Assembly (NCBI GenBank): GCA_902470925.1 | Contig: CABRIF010000016.1 | Span: forward strand, 1-31,988 | Reading direction: 5' to 3' | Source: an uncultured Collinsella sp. | Lineage (GTDB): Bacteria; Actinomycetota; Coriobacteriia; Coriobacteriales; Coriobacteriaceae | Length of the DNA stretch: 31,988 nucleotides | Part shown: piece after piece, positions 1 through 7,768 of the stretch | Numbering within the stretch: position 1 is the stretch's first letter | How the letters are laid out: the number at the start of each line of letters is the position of its first letter | Made by a program: the position numbers and the translations under genes | The notes under the pieces: model-generated | Seen by the model: the letters and a program-made list of their open reading frames with translations, nothing else | Databases searched by the model: none | What the model was told of the DNA's origin: nothing

Positions 1-48
1 TCTACACAAGGGGTATCGTCGGCAGCGTCAGATGTGTATAAGAGACAG
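1..48 (+). other. Illumina P5/Nextera adapter remnant (not genomic)
   Basis: Bases 16-48 match the 33-base Nextera Read 1 transposase adapter, ending in the mosaic-end motif AGATGTGTATAAGAGACAG. Bases 1-7 (TCTACAC) are the end of the P5 oligo, and the 8 bases between them sit where an i5 index would be. The order P5, index, Read 1 adapter, insert is the structure of a sequencing library molecule, so this is untrimmed adapter at a contig end. Any reading frame using the GTG at 34 gains the artefactual N-terminus MYKRQ. Confidence 0.97.
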
Positions 49-849
49 GCCACAGCCCCGGCCCCGCAGCCCGCAGCCGATGCCGCAGCACCCCGCGAGC
101 TTGCACGCCCCGTGCGCATCGTGCACCTCTACCCCGATGCCCTCAACCTGTACGGCGACGGCGGCAATGCGATCGTGATGGCTCAGCGCCTCCGCTGGCG
201 CGGCATTCCCGTGACCGTCGACGAGGTCACGATGGGGTCCGAGCTTTCCCTGTCAGACGCCGATATCGTGTTGATGGGCGGCGGCGCCGACCGCGATCAG
301 CTGGCGGTGGCCCACGAGCTGCTCGGCCAGCGGGAGGCGATCGCCGCCTACGTGCAGGATGGCGGCGCGCTGCTTGCCATCTGCGGCAGCTATCAGCTGC
401 TGGGACGCTCCTACTACATGGGCGATGAGCGCCTGGAGGGCCTGGGCGTCATCGATGCCGAAACCGTGCGCGGGCAGGGCCGGCTCATCGGCAACGTGGC
501 CGTTCAGACCGAGCTGGCCGCCACACCCTTCGTGGGCTTCGAGAACCACGGCGGCCGCACGCACCTGGGCGATAGCGAGCGGCCGCTCGGACGCGCCGTC
601 GTGGCGGGCACCGGCAACGACGGCGCGGACGGCAGCGAGGGCGTGCTGCACGACGGCGTGATCGGCACCTATCTGCACGGCCCGGCGCTGTCGAAAAACC
701 CCGAACTCGCCGATTGGCTCATCACCCGCGCACTCACGCGGCGCACCGAGGCGGGCGATGCGCAGGCCGCCGCGCTGCTGCCGCTCGCGGCGCTCGACGA
801 CCGCTGTGAGCACGCCGCGCACGACGCCGCGATGAAGCTGCTGCCGTAG
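49..849 (+). CDS. gatD: Lipid II isoglutaminyl synthase glutamine amidotransferase subunit GatD (5' partial)
   Basis: GatD hydrolyses glutamine and passes ammonia to its partner MurT, which amidates the D-Glu of lipid II in the cytoplasm. The frame opens straight out of the adapter, so the natural start is missing; probably only a few residues are lost, because the usual family N-terminus (RIVHLYPDALNLYGD) is present about 21 residues into the genomic part. The class I amidotransferase nucleophile lies in LLAICGSYQLLG (Cys codon at 382-384) and the catalytic His in GTYLHGP. The MGGGAD loop and FENHGGRTHLG also fit the CobB/CobQ-like GatD family. murT is expected just upstream, outside the window. 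The Ala/Pro-rich N-terminal stretch looks like a short disordered extension. A cobyric acid synthase domain is less likely given the size and motif spacing. Confidence 0.85.
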   Translation, partial: ATAPAPQPAADAAAPRELARPVRIVHLYPDALNLYGDGGNAIVMAQRLRWRGIPVTVDEVTMGSELSLSDADIVLMGGGADRDQLAVAHELLGQREAIAAYVQDGGALLAICGSYQLLGRSYYMGDERLEGLGVIDAETVRGQGRLIGNVAVQTELAATPFVGFENHGGRTHLGDSERPLGRAVVAGTGNDGADGSEGVLHDGVIGTYLHGPALSKNPELADWLITRALTRRTEAGDAQAAALLPLAALDDRCEHAAHDAAMKLLP

Positions 850-924
850 GCCACCCGCTCGCAAGCCCCGCACAGGCGTCCGATGCATAAGAAATCTAGG
901 GAGTTGATGATGGGGGCATTCGTT

Positions 925-953
925 TTGTCCCGTCACCGCGCTTCTGCTACAAT
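925..953 (+). promoter_or_regulatory. Sigma-70 type promoter of tRNA-Glu
   Basis: A -35 element TTGTCC (925-930) and a -10 element TACAAT (948-953) are separated by exactly 17 bp. Transcription would begin near 960, a few bases before the mature tRNA 5' end at 965. Confidence 0.7.
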
Positions 954-964
954 GTGGCCCTGCT

Positions 965-1038
965 GTCCCCATCGTCTAGCGGTCTAGGACGTCGCCCTTT
1001 CAAGGCGAAGATCACGGGTTCGAACCCCGTTGGGGGCA
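965..1038 (+). tRNA. tRNA-Glu (anticodon TTC)
   Basis: The 74-nt sequence folds as a complete cloverleaf. The acceptor stem pairs GTCCCCA with TGGGGGC (one G-U). The D arm is GTCT/GGAC. The anticodon stem TCGCC/GGCGA carries loop CTTTCAA, giving anticodon TTC. The T arm ACGGG/CCCGT carries loop TTCGAAC, and A is the discriminator. The genome continues with CCC, so the 3' CCA is not encoded and must be added after transcription. It stands alone between its own promoter and terminator. Confidence 0.95.
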
Positions 1039-1053
1039 CCCTTTGCGTGCTTG

Positions 1054-1085
1054 GCGCCAATCCCCTCGCGGGATTGGCGCTTTTT
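1054..1085 (+). terminator. Intrinsic terminator of tRNA-Glu
   Basis: A perfect 11-bp stem (GCGCCAATCCC at 1054-1064 with its complement at 1070-1080) encloses a 5-nt loop and is followed by five T residues. It ends the tRNA transcript and lies just beyond the 3' end of the convergent hydratase gene. Confidence 0.9.
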
Positions 1086-1102
1086 CATGCGCGCTTCCCG
1101 CC

Positions 1103-3466
1103 CTACTCGGCGGCACCGCGCTCGCGATTGCGGTTGATCAGGCAGCCGGCCATGACGATGGCGCGCTCCTCGGCCGTCATCGGCGCCAGGACAAGCTCGA
1201 TGGGCTCCACGGCCATCGCCTGCGTGCCCGCCTCGTCCATGCGCACGGCATACGCTGGCACCGTGCAGCCCTCGCCGTCCTCCATCGAGGCGAGCGCCGC
1301 GCGCACGCCGGGCACGTATACGTAATCATCCACCTCGAACGTCGGGTCCCCGGCCAACTGGAAGGGCACCATGCCCCAATTCATCACGTTGGAGCGATAG
1401 CGCTTCGTGGCGTACTCGCGCACGATGTTGGCAAGCCCGCCCAGCACGCGCTGGCAACTCGCCGCCTGCTCGCGCGCCGAGCCGTCACCCGGCTTCACCG
1501 CGTAGAGCGCCGAGCCGATCTCGATCTGCGCCGGGTCGGCACCGGCCAGCGCGCCCGCCTGTGCGAGCGCGTCGAACACCGCGGCTGTGGCCGCCGGCAC
1601 CGCGCCGGACAGGCGCTCCTGCTCAAGCGCTGCCGTGGCCTTCGCACGGCCCACATATGCCGGGTCGCGGCGGCTCAGCGTGAACTCGGCCAAGCCCAGC
1701 GGATTCGACCGGTACGAGGAGGTCTCGCCCGAGGGGATGAGCTCGTCGGTGGTGGTGACCTCATCCATGATCTTGGAGGCAACCTTCAGCAGGATGTGCT
1801 CGCCCAAAGGCTCCATGGCCGGCCAGTCCTTGATGTTGGGCCCGTACACCAGCTGCTGGCCCTCATCGGCCGCACCGAAGCCGTTGTAGACGCGGCGCTC
1901 GTAGGCGCTCGCGTCGAAATGGTAGGCAACCTGCTCGTCCCAGGTCTCGGCCGGCAAGTCCGTGGCCGGCGTGAGGATGCCGCCGCCCGCCGCCGTAGCG
2001 GCGATCGAGCGCGCGTCCATGAGCGCCACGCCCGCCAGCTGGCCCGACCCGGGCTTGGACCCCTCGCGGCTGGGGAAATTGCGCGTGGTGTGCCGCACCG
2101 ACAGCCCGTTGTTGGCCGGGGTGTCGCCCGCGCCGAAGCACGGACCGCAGAACGCCGTGCGCACGATCGCGCCCGCCTGCATGAGGTCGAACGCCGCCCC
2201 ATTGGAGGCCAGCTCGAGAAATACCGGCTGCGAGCTGGGGTACACCGACAGGGCGAACTCCCCGTTGCCGCAGCTTTTGCCGCGCAGGGCGCGCGCCGCC
2301 TGCATCACGTTCGTGAAATTGCCGCCCGAGCAGCCCGCGATCACGCCCTGCTGCACCTGCAGGCGCCCGTCGGGCAAGATCTTGTCGGTGAGGGTGAGCC
2401 CCGCACGGCCGCCGGCGAGCTCGCGCGAGCGCAGCTCCACCTCGCGCAGGATGTCGACGAGGCCCTCGTTCAGATCCTCGATGGCGTACACGTTGGAGGG
2501 GTGGAACGGCAGGGCGATCATGGGCCGCACCGCGGCAAGGTCCACGCGCACGCAGCCGTCGTAGTAGGCCTGCGCCGCCGGCTCCAGCGCACGGTACGCC
2601 TCCGGGCGCCCATGCTCGGCCAGATACGCCTGCACCTGCGCGTCGGTACGCCAGATCGAGGACAGGCAGGTGGTCTCGGTGGTCATGACGTCCACGCCGT
2701 TGCGGTAATCGACCGGCATGCTCGACACGCCGGGACCCACGAACTCCATGACGGCGTTCTTCACATAGCCGGAGGCGAACACGGCGCCGATGATCGACAG
2801 CGCGATGTCCTGCGGGCCCACGCCCGGCGCCGGCGCGCCCTCCAGGTAGACGGCCACCACGCGCGGGTAGGCGATGTCGTAGGTATCGCCCAGCAGCTGC
2901 TTCACCAGCTCGCCGCCGCCCTCGCCGATGGCCATGGTGCCGAGCGCGCCGTAGCGGGTGTGCGAGTCGGTGCCCAAGATCATACGGCCGCAGCCGGCCT
3001 GCATCTCGCGCATGTACTGGTGGATGACGGCGATGTGCGGCGGCACGAAGATACCGCCGTAGCGCTTGGCCGCCGACAGACCGAATACATGATCGTCCTC
3101 GTTGATGGTGCCGCCCACGGCACACAGCGTGTTGTGGCAGTTGGTGAGCACATAGGGCACGGGGAAACGCGTGAGCCCGGATGCCTTGGCCGTTTGGATC
3201 ACGCCCACGTAGGTGATGTCGTGGCTCGCCAGGGCATCGAAGCGCAGGCGCAGGGCCGCAGGTGCTGCCGGCTCGCCAGCATCCGCACCGGCGGCCTTGT
3301 GGTGTGCGGTCAGGATGCCGTGCGCGATGGTGCCGCGCGCGGCGGCATCGCGGCTGAGCGGGCGGTCGTGCCGGGCGCTCCAGGCGCTCGCCTCGGATGC
3401 GGGCACCACCTCGGAGCCGTCGACCACGTACACGCCTTCGTCGTAGAGCTGCACCGCTTCGGCCAT
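1103..3466 (-). CDS. Aconitase-family hydratase (YbhJ-like)
   Basis: This 787-aa protein of the aconitase superfamily is predicted to be a cytoplasmic [4Fe-4S] hydro-lyase. The three cluster cysteines are visible: Cys379 in AGCSGGNF, and Cys440 and Cys443 in FCGPCFG. The active-site signature GTDSHTRYGALG (from residue 165) and the glycine-rich GEGGGEL follow the aconitase pattern. The C-terminal part (about 550-787) would be the swivelling domain. The usual SCTN motif around the first cysteine is CSGGN here, so it is not a canonical citrate aconitase; length and motifs resemble E. coli YbhJ, annotated only as a putative hydratase. The substrate is unknown. The ATG at 3466 has a GGGG-containing ribosome site about 7 nt upstream. 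It converges on tRNA-Glu and lies 200 bp downstream of the MFS gene, so it probably has its own promoter. Confidence 0.85.
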   Translation of the reverse strand: MAEAVQLYDEGVYVVDGSEVVPASEASAWSARHDRPLSRDAAARGTIAHGILTAHHKAAGADAGEPAAPAALRLRFDALASHDITYVGVIQTAKASGLTRFPVPYVLTNCHNTLCAVGGTINEDDHVFGLSAAKRYGGIFVPPHIAVIHQYMREMQAGCGRMILGTDSHTRYGALGTMAIGEGGGELVKQLLGDTYDIAYPRVVAVYLEGAPAPGVGPQDIALSIIGAVFASGYVKNAVMEFVGPGVSSMPVDYRNGVDVMTTETTCLSSIWRTDAQVQAYLAEHGRPEAYRALEPAAQAYYDGCVRVDLAAVRPMIALPFHPSNVYAIEDLNEGLVDILREVELRSRELAGGRAGLTLTDKILPDGRLQVQQGVIAGCSGGNFTNVMQAARALRGKSCGNGEFALSVYPSSQPVFLELASNGAAFDLMQAGAIVRTAFCGPCFGAGDTPANNGLSVRHTTRNFPSREGSKPGSGQLAGVALMDARSIAATAAGGGILTPATDLPAETWDEQVAYHFDASAYERRVYNGFGAADEGQQLVYGPNIKDWPAMEPLGEHILLKVASKIMDEVTTTDELIPSGETSSYRSNPLGLAEFTLSRRDPAYVGRAKATAALEQERLSGAVPAATAAVFDALAQAGALAGADPAQIEIGSALYAVKPGDGSAREQAASCQRVLGGLANIVREYATKRYRSNVMNWGMVPFQLAGDPTFEVDDYVYVPGVRAALASMEDGEGCTVPAYAVRMDEAGTQAMAVEPIELVLAPMTAEERAIVMAGCLINRNRERGAAE

Positions 3467-3533
3467 CTGCTGTCCCCTTTCCGGTTGCGCAGCACTCAGG
3501 GCCGCGTCACGTTACGTCACTTTACTGGAGAAG

Positions 3534-3539
3534 AGTATA
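3534..3539 (-). promoter_or_regulatory. Possible -10 element for the hydratase gene
   Basis: On the minus strand these bases read TATACT, a good -10 hexamer about 70 nt upstream of the hydratase ATG. No convincing -35 lies 16-18 bp upstream, so this is tentative. Confidence 0.3.
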
Positions 3540-3666
3540 CGTGAACCGGACGGGCGCCGCCCGCGCAAGGTGCCGTCCGGCCCCAAAACACATGAAGCGG
3601 CGGCGATATGCGAACAGCGGCTGTAGAGACGGAGGCGCCTGCCGCAGCACCCCGCCGCATGCTCCC

Positions 3667-4872
3667 CTACTGCAGCACTGGGCGCGGTGCCCGCAGCAGC
3701 CTGAACAGGACCGTGACCGCCAGCAGCCAGCAGGCGGTGGCGATCGCGCCGCCCGCCAGGCCGATCGAGCCCACCGACCAGCTCGACACCACGACGCCGC
3801 CCACCGCCGAGCCGGCGCCGATGCCGAAGTTGAACAGGCCGGAGAACATCGACATGGCCACCGAGGACGCATCGGGGCCGGCGCTCTTGATAACCTCGGC
3901 CTGGAACGCCACGTTGAACGCCGTGGCGCACATGCCCCACAGGCTGCAGACCGCCACGATCAGCCCCAGGCTCGCGCTCGCCGGAAGCATGAGCCACAGC
4001 GCCGCCGCCAGACCGCCGATGGAAAGCGCCAGAAACGGCAGGCGGTGCCCGTCGTAGAAGCGCGTGAACAGCGCGCTGCCCACCAAGCCCGCAAAGCCGA
4101 ACACCGTGAGCACCGCGGTGATCGGACCCGCGTCCAAGCCCGCCACCTGCTGTAAAAACGGCTCGATGTAGCTGTAGCCCACGTAGTAGGCCGTGGCGAA
4201 CAGAACCGTCACGGCGTACAGGGTGAGCAGCAGGCGGTTTTTGAGCAGGCCGGGCAGCTTGGCGAGCGTGAATGGCTCGCCGGTGGGCAGCTGGGGCAGC
4301 ACGCAGGCAAGGTAGATCATGATGAGCACGGTGATGCCCGCCACGGCCGCAAACGTCATGCGCCAGCCCACCGCCAGGCCGATGGCGCGCCCCAGCGGCA
4401 GGCCGAAGATCATCGCGATCGAGGTCCCGGCCGCCAGCACGCTCAGGGCAAGCGGCGCATGGCGCACATCCACCAAGCGGGTTGCCATGACCGAGGCGAT
4501 GGACCAAAAGATCGCATGCGCGCTCGCCACCACGATGCGCGCCACCGTGAGCACCGGGTAGGTGGGGGCGATCGCCGAGAGCACCTGGCCGGTCGCGAAC
4601 ACCGCAAGCACCGCGATCAGCAGGCGCTTGAGCTCGATGCGCGAGGCGGCCATCATGAGCGGCAGGCTCAGAATCGTCACCGCCCAGGCGTAGGCGGTGA
4701 TCATGATGCCGCCCGTGGCCTCGCTGATTCCAAACGAAGAGGAGATGTCGGTAAGCAGGCCCATGGGCATGAATTCAGAGGTGTTGAGCACGAACGCGGA
4801 AAAGGTGATCCCCGCGAGGGCCATCCACTGCCGCACCGTCATCTTGCCGCTCGCCACACGCGTTTCCGCCAT
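3667..4872 (-). CDS. sotB: MFS sugar-efflux transporter, SotB/YdeA type
   Basis: A 401-aa inner-membrane protein with about 12 hydrophobic helices, of the DHA1 branch of the major facilitator superfamily. Several stretches follow E. coli SotB closely: NTSEFMPMGLL in helix 1, AYAWAVTILSLP in helix 2, SAHAIFWSI in helix 4, GLPLGRAIGLAVGWRMTF, and YSYIEPFLQ in the second half. The family exports arabinose, IPTG and similar small molecules by proton antiport; the actual substrate here cannot be read from sequence. The ATG at 4872 is preceded by a GGGAGGGAG ribosome site. A TATAAT -10 element lies about 80 nt upstream on the same strand, so it seems to be its own transcription unit. Confidence 0.85.
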   Translation of the reverse strand: MAETRVASGKMTVRQWMALAGITFSAFVLNTSEFMPMGLLTDISSSFGISEATGGIMITAYAWAVTILSLPLMMAASRIELKRLLIAVLAVFATGQVLSAIAPTYPVLTVARIVVASAHAIFWSIASVMATRLVDVRHAPLALSVLAAGTSIAMIFGLPLGRAIGLAVGWRMTFAAVAGITVLIMIYLACVLPQLPTGEPFTLAKLPGLLKNRLLLTLYAVTVLFATAYYVGYSYIEPFLQQVAGLDAGPITAVLTVFGFAGLVGSALFTRFYDGHRLPFLALSIGGLAAALWLMLPASASLGLIVAVCSLWGMCATAFNVAFQAEVIKSAGPDASSVAMSMFSGLFNFGIGAGSAVGGVVVSSWSVGSIGLAGGAIATACWLLAVTVLFRLLRAPRPVLQ

Positions 4873-4952
4873 CTGCGCTCCCTCCCGCTGAACCGACGGC
4901 GCGGGCTCCCGCCACAGGCACCGTCCAGATCCGTCCTCGACAAACGCACGGG

Positions 4953-4981
4953 ATTATAGACCGGATAGGGGTCCGATACAG
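4953..4981 (-). promoter_or_regulatory. Promoter of the sotB-like gene
   Basis: On the minus strand bases 4958 to 4953 read TATAAT, a perfect -10 hexamer, about 80 nt upstream of the MFS start. The -35 region 17 bp further upstream (CTGTAT) is weak. The remaining 275-bp gap between the MFS and VanZ genes shows no gene. Confidence 0.5.
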
Positions 4982-5147
4982 GCAGAAACCAAGATTGCAA
5001 CAGAGAGATTGCGGGCGGCGGTGGCCGCCGCGAACGTGCGGGACACCCTGGGCCCAAGGCGCCAGGCGGCGGCTGCCATGGACTCAGGGCGTCAGGCATC
5101 TGCTGCCGCGGGCCCGGGTGCGCCTCACCTGCGAAGGCGACGGCACC

Positions 5148-6128
5148 TTACAGGTAGTCGTAGGGCATGCGGCGGCATATAAGGTAGAAGAGCAGCGCGC
5201 ATGGCACGGCGATGGGCAGGTACCAGAACACAAGCGCCAACGTACCCAAGCGCACCGCGTAGAACAGCACGCGGCGGGCACCGGTGCGCTCCTTCGTCTC
5301 CATCGTCATGCGCACGAAGCCGCCGCCGGGCGTACGGCCCGCGCGCATCCAGGGAATCACGCCCTCGACCACCAACGCCACGGCGCCGGCCAGCCACAGC
5401 AGGTTGTCGGCCGGCTCGGAACCCGCTGCGCCGAGCGCACGGCGCACGAGCACCGCCGCCGCGCCGATGATCAGCGTCACGGTGCCGATCAGCAGCCCAT
5501 CGAGCGCCAGCGCCACACTCCGGCGCACAAAGCCAGGCGTGCGCGTGGGCTCGATCTCACCCCGCGCGCCCGAAGGCAGCAGGCGGTTCACGCCCGCCGC
5601 CGCGCACCAACCGATCACCGTGCCCGAGGTGTTCCACACCAAATCGTCCACGTCGAAGGTGCGGTACGCATACGGATAGATGCCGAACAGGCCCGTGAGC
5701 TGCGCCGTCTCAACCAACAGGGAGACGGCGAACCCGAAAATCGCAGCCGGGACAAGCCGCAACCCGAACGCGCGGCCCGCGATGAAGCCCAGCGGCACGA
5801 AAAACACCACGTTCGCCGCGATCTGGAACACCGCGCGCGTGCCGTCCGACCGGATGTCCCCCACGAACGCAAGCAGGTTGAGCTGGGGCGGGATGCCGTA
5901 GGTGATGCCGGGACCGGAGGCGCCCGCAGGCAGCGGGTACAGCGTGAAGCACACCAGGCCGAGCGCATAGAGCACCGCGAGGTAGGCGCCGCAGACGCCC
6001 CACATCGTCAAGCGGCCGTGGCGGTGGTACAAAAACGCCAGGATCGGCAAGGTGAGAAGCATCGAGGCGAACGGCCAGAAGCCGAGGGCCATCTTGAACC
6101 GATCGGAGAAACTCAGCAGCATGCTCAT
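5148..6128 (-). CDS. VanZ-family membrane protein with C-terminal RDD domain
   Basis: A 326-aa polytopic membrane protein. The N-terminal half (about 1-185) has the VanZ-like pattern: several helices with FTLYPLP, NLLAFVGDI, NVVFFVPLGF, ETAQLTG and the closing VDDLVWNTSGTVIG. The second half opens with PGFVRRSVALALDGLLIG, the arginine/aspartate signature of an RDD domain, followed by three more hydrophobic segments. VanZ-like proteins are linked to low-level glycopeptide resistance in some hosts but their biochemical role is unclear. RDD domains are small membrane modules, some proposed to act in ion transport. The gene lies 34 bp downstream of a 54-aa membrane peptide on the same strand and is probably cotranscribed with it. 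Confidence 0.8.
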   Translation of the reverse strand: MSMLLSFSDRFKMALGFWPFASMLLTLPILAFLYHRHGRLTMWGVCGAYLAVLYALGLVCFTLYPLPAGASGPGITYGIPPQLNLLAFVGDIRSDGTRAVFQIAANVVFFVPLGFIAGRAFGLRLVPAAIFGFAVSLLVETAQLTGLFGIYPYAYRTFDVDDLVWNTSGTVIGWCAAAGVNRLLPSGARGEIEPTRTPGFVRRSVALALDGLLIGTVTLIIGAAAVLVRRALGAAGSEPADNLLWLAGAVALVVEGVIPWMRAGRTPGGGFVRMTMETKERTGARRVLFYAVRLGTLALVFWYLPIAVPCALLFYLICRRMPYDYL

Positions 6129-6162
6129 GAACCGACAGCTCCCGCAGCACGGACCCGGGCGC

Positions 6163-6327
6163 CTAGCGCCCGGCAGCCTTCCACAGCACGTAGATCATGC
6201 CGAGGCACAGCACGGCCATGGCGAGGACGCAGCCGAGCATGCCGGCGGCACCCGCCAGCGCGCCGCGGCCACCGCGGGCCTGCGTATCGGCGTAGCGATC
6301 GACGGCGTAGGGGTTGCGCTTGTTCAT
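6163..6327 (-). CDS. Small single-span membrane protein (54 aa)
   Basis: This short frame begins MNKRNPYAVDRYADTQ. It then has a Gly/Ala stretch and one strongly hydrophobic helix (about residues 28-48: AGMLGCVLAMAVLCLGMIYV) before ending in WKAAGR. A perfect ribosome site GGAGGT (plus-strand 6334-6339) sits 6 nt before the ATG, the strongest argument that it is real. It precedes the VanZ-RDD gene by 34 bp on the same strand, so it may be a small partner of that protein. I recognise no family. Confidence 0.65.
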   Translation of the reverse strand: MNKRNPYAVDRYADTQARGGRGALAGAAGMLGCVLAMAVLCLGMIYVLWKAAGR

Positions 6328-6376
6328 ACCGGGACCTCCGTCCTCCTAGGTTCTCATCTGCTACATTCACTATCGA

Positions 6377-6433
6377 CCAACGTCCGGTTGGGCACCATCG
6401 ATTTGGCTTACAGGCGCCTTTCAGTCCTGTAAG
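6377..6433. promoter_or_regulatory. Two inverted repeats upstream of the 54-aa/VanZ genes
   Basis: Two dyads lie in the 325-bp gap between the kinase stop and the 54-aa gene. One is CCAAC-N5-GTTGG at 6377-6391. The other is CTTACAGG-N11-CCTGTAAG at 6407-6433. They sit 50-106 bp upstream of the 54-aa ATG, where an operator would be expected. No convincing -10/-35 pair was found. Apart from these and the terminator at 6542-6572, I see nothing coding in this gap. Confidence 0.35.
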
Positions 6434-6541
6434 AATCCTTGCGGTTTGCTGAAGGGCCGTCGCGCAAGCGCGGCACGACCGTGCAGGCCGCCGCCAGAAC
6501 AGCGCAGACGAGCGCCGCCCCGTCCTCCGCAGGCGATGTCC

Positions 6542-6572
6542 AAAGGTCGCAAACGCCCCGCCGGGCGGGGCG
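6542..6572 (-). terminator. Probable terminator of the immunity/two-component operon
   Basis: Read on the minus strand, a 7-bp GC stem (CGCCCCG/CGGGGCG, loop 5 nt) is followed by TTTGCGACCTTT. It lies about 80 bp after the kinase stop codon. The U-tract is interrupted, so strength is uncertain. Confidence 0.4.
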
Positions 6573-6652
6573 CGGGGATCCATGGCGGCACTGCAGACGG
6601 CGCGCAGGGCCCGTGGGGCCGCCTGCCTGCACGAGCCGCCGGTCCGCAGCCG

Positions 6653-7768
6653 CTACGCAGAGCCCGTATCGGGCGCCGCCTCGGCAGGCGCACCCGCATC
6701 CGCCCGCTGCGCCCCCATGCCGCGCGAGGCGCTGATCAGACGACCCACGCACGCATTGGCCTCAAGCGCCGCCGCCCGCAACGCCCGCAGTTCCTCCAGG
6801 CGCTCCCGCCGGGCTTCATCAACGGCGGCCGGCTCCAGCTCTTCCTGCCCGAACGGCCGCTCCTGCTCCCCCAGCTCCTCCAGCAGCAACTCGGTATTGC
6901 CGAGCATGACCGTCAACGGGGTCTTGAGCTGATGCGCGAGCAGCGTCACCTGCTCGCGCCGTTCCTGCTCGGCGGCCCACTGCTCCTCCAGCGAGGTCTT
7001 GAGCGAGGCACGCATGCGGTCCATGGCCGCCAGCACGTCGTCGACCTGCGCCACGTTGCTGCGCTCGACCGCGAAATCGAGCTCGCGTGCTCCCACCGCG
7101 TCGGCAGCGCGCACGAGCGGGCGCATCTTGCGCGTCAGCACGTGGCTCGCCCGCAGCGCCACCCCCACGATCACGGCAACGAGCGCCGCAAGCACTGCAG
7201 CGAGCACCACCGTCTGCGGATTCGGCCAGGTATCGCGCATCGCCCGCGACGACCACTGCGGCAGCAGCTGGTAGGACAGCACGCACCAGGTGCCATCTTG
7301 CAGCTGGACCGCCCGGAAGGCCGTGGGGTACATCCCGCCGTCCGTCGTGGCGTCCACCACCTCGCCCGAAGTCGCCGACGCATCGCGCGCCGCGGCCACC
7401 GCCCGGCGCGCCTGGTCGAGCTGCGCCGCGGCAGCATCGCCCGCAAGCACCTGCTCGCCCCCTGCATCCAGCACCACAAACCCGTACGCCGCCGGGACCT
7501 CCTGCGCATCGAAGGCATCGGCGGCGGCCAGCTCCGCTGCCACCTCATCCACATGCGCCGGCCCCCAATTCGCCGGCAGGATCGTCCCCGCGGAGATCAT
7601 CAGCCACAGCGCCACCAGCGGAATGCCACAGAGCACCAGCGCGCCAAAAAGCACATAGACGAAGTAGCGCCCCACCACGAGCGACAGCGGCATGCGCACG
7701 CGCGGGGCATGCGGCGCGGTGCCCCCGCGGCCGAACCTGTCTCGCACCAGCCTGCCTACGCCTGCCAC
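6653..7768 (-). CDS. Sensor histidine kinase lacking the ATPase domain
   Basis: Partner of the upstream response regulator, which it overlaps by a few codons. Order of parts: a transmembrane helix near residues 35-60 (RYFVYVLFGALVLCGIPLVALW), an extracytoplasmic sensing region of about 120 residues, a second helix, a HAMP-like linker, then the phosphoacceptor segment LLAHQLKTPLTVMLGNTELL with His about residue 279. After that helix pair the protein ends within about 90 residues in a low-complexity tail. The N, G1, F and G2 boxes of a HATPase domain are absent, and only about 325 bp remain before the next gene, none of it encoding them. As it stands it can be phosphorylated but should not bind ATP. 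Start codon uncertain: GTG codons at 7786, 7768 and 7747 are possible; 7768 follows a GGGG-rich ribosome site. Confidence 0.7.
   Translation of the reverse strand: MAGVGRLVRDRFGRGGTAPHAPRVRMPLSLVVGRYFVYVLFGALVLCGIPLVALWLMISAGTILPANWGPAHVDEVAAELAAADAFDAQEVPAAYGFVVLDAGGEQVLAGDAAAAQLDQARRAVAAARDASATSGEVVDATTDGGMYPTAFRAVQLQDGTWCVLSYQLLPQWSSRAMRDTWPNPQTVVLAAVLAALVAVIVGVALRASHVLTRKMRPLVRAADAVGARELDFAVERSNVAQVDDVLAAMDRMRASLKTSLEEQWAAEQERREQVTLLAHQLKTPLTVMLGNTELLLEELGEQERPFGQEELEPAAVDEARRERLEELRALRAAALEANACVGRLISASRGMGAQRADAGAPAEAAPDTGSA

Noticed and set aside
1043..3544. Long plus-strand open frame (833 codons) opposite the hydratase
   Set aside because: It is an antisense shadow caused by high GC codon bias; composition is His/Arg/Gly-rich with no domain, while the minus strand encodes intact aconitase motifs.
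6408..6752. Missing kinase ATPase domain in a shifted frame
   Set aside because: None of the minus-strand frames here contains N-box, DxGxG or GxGLGL motifs, and the space is too short for the domain.
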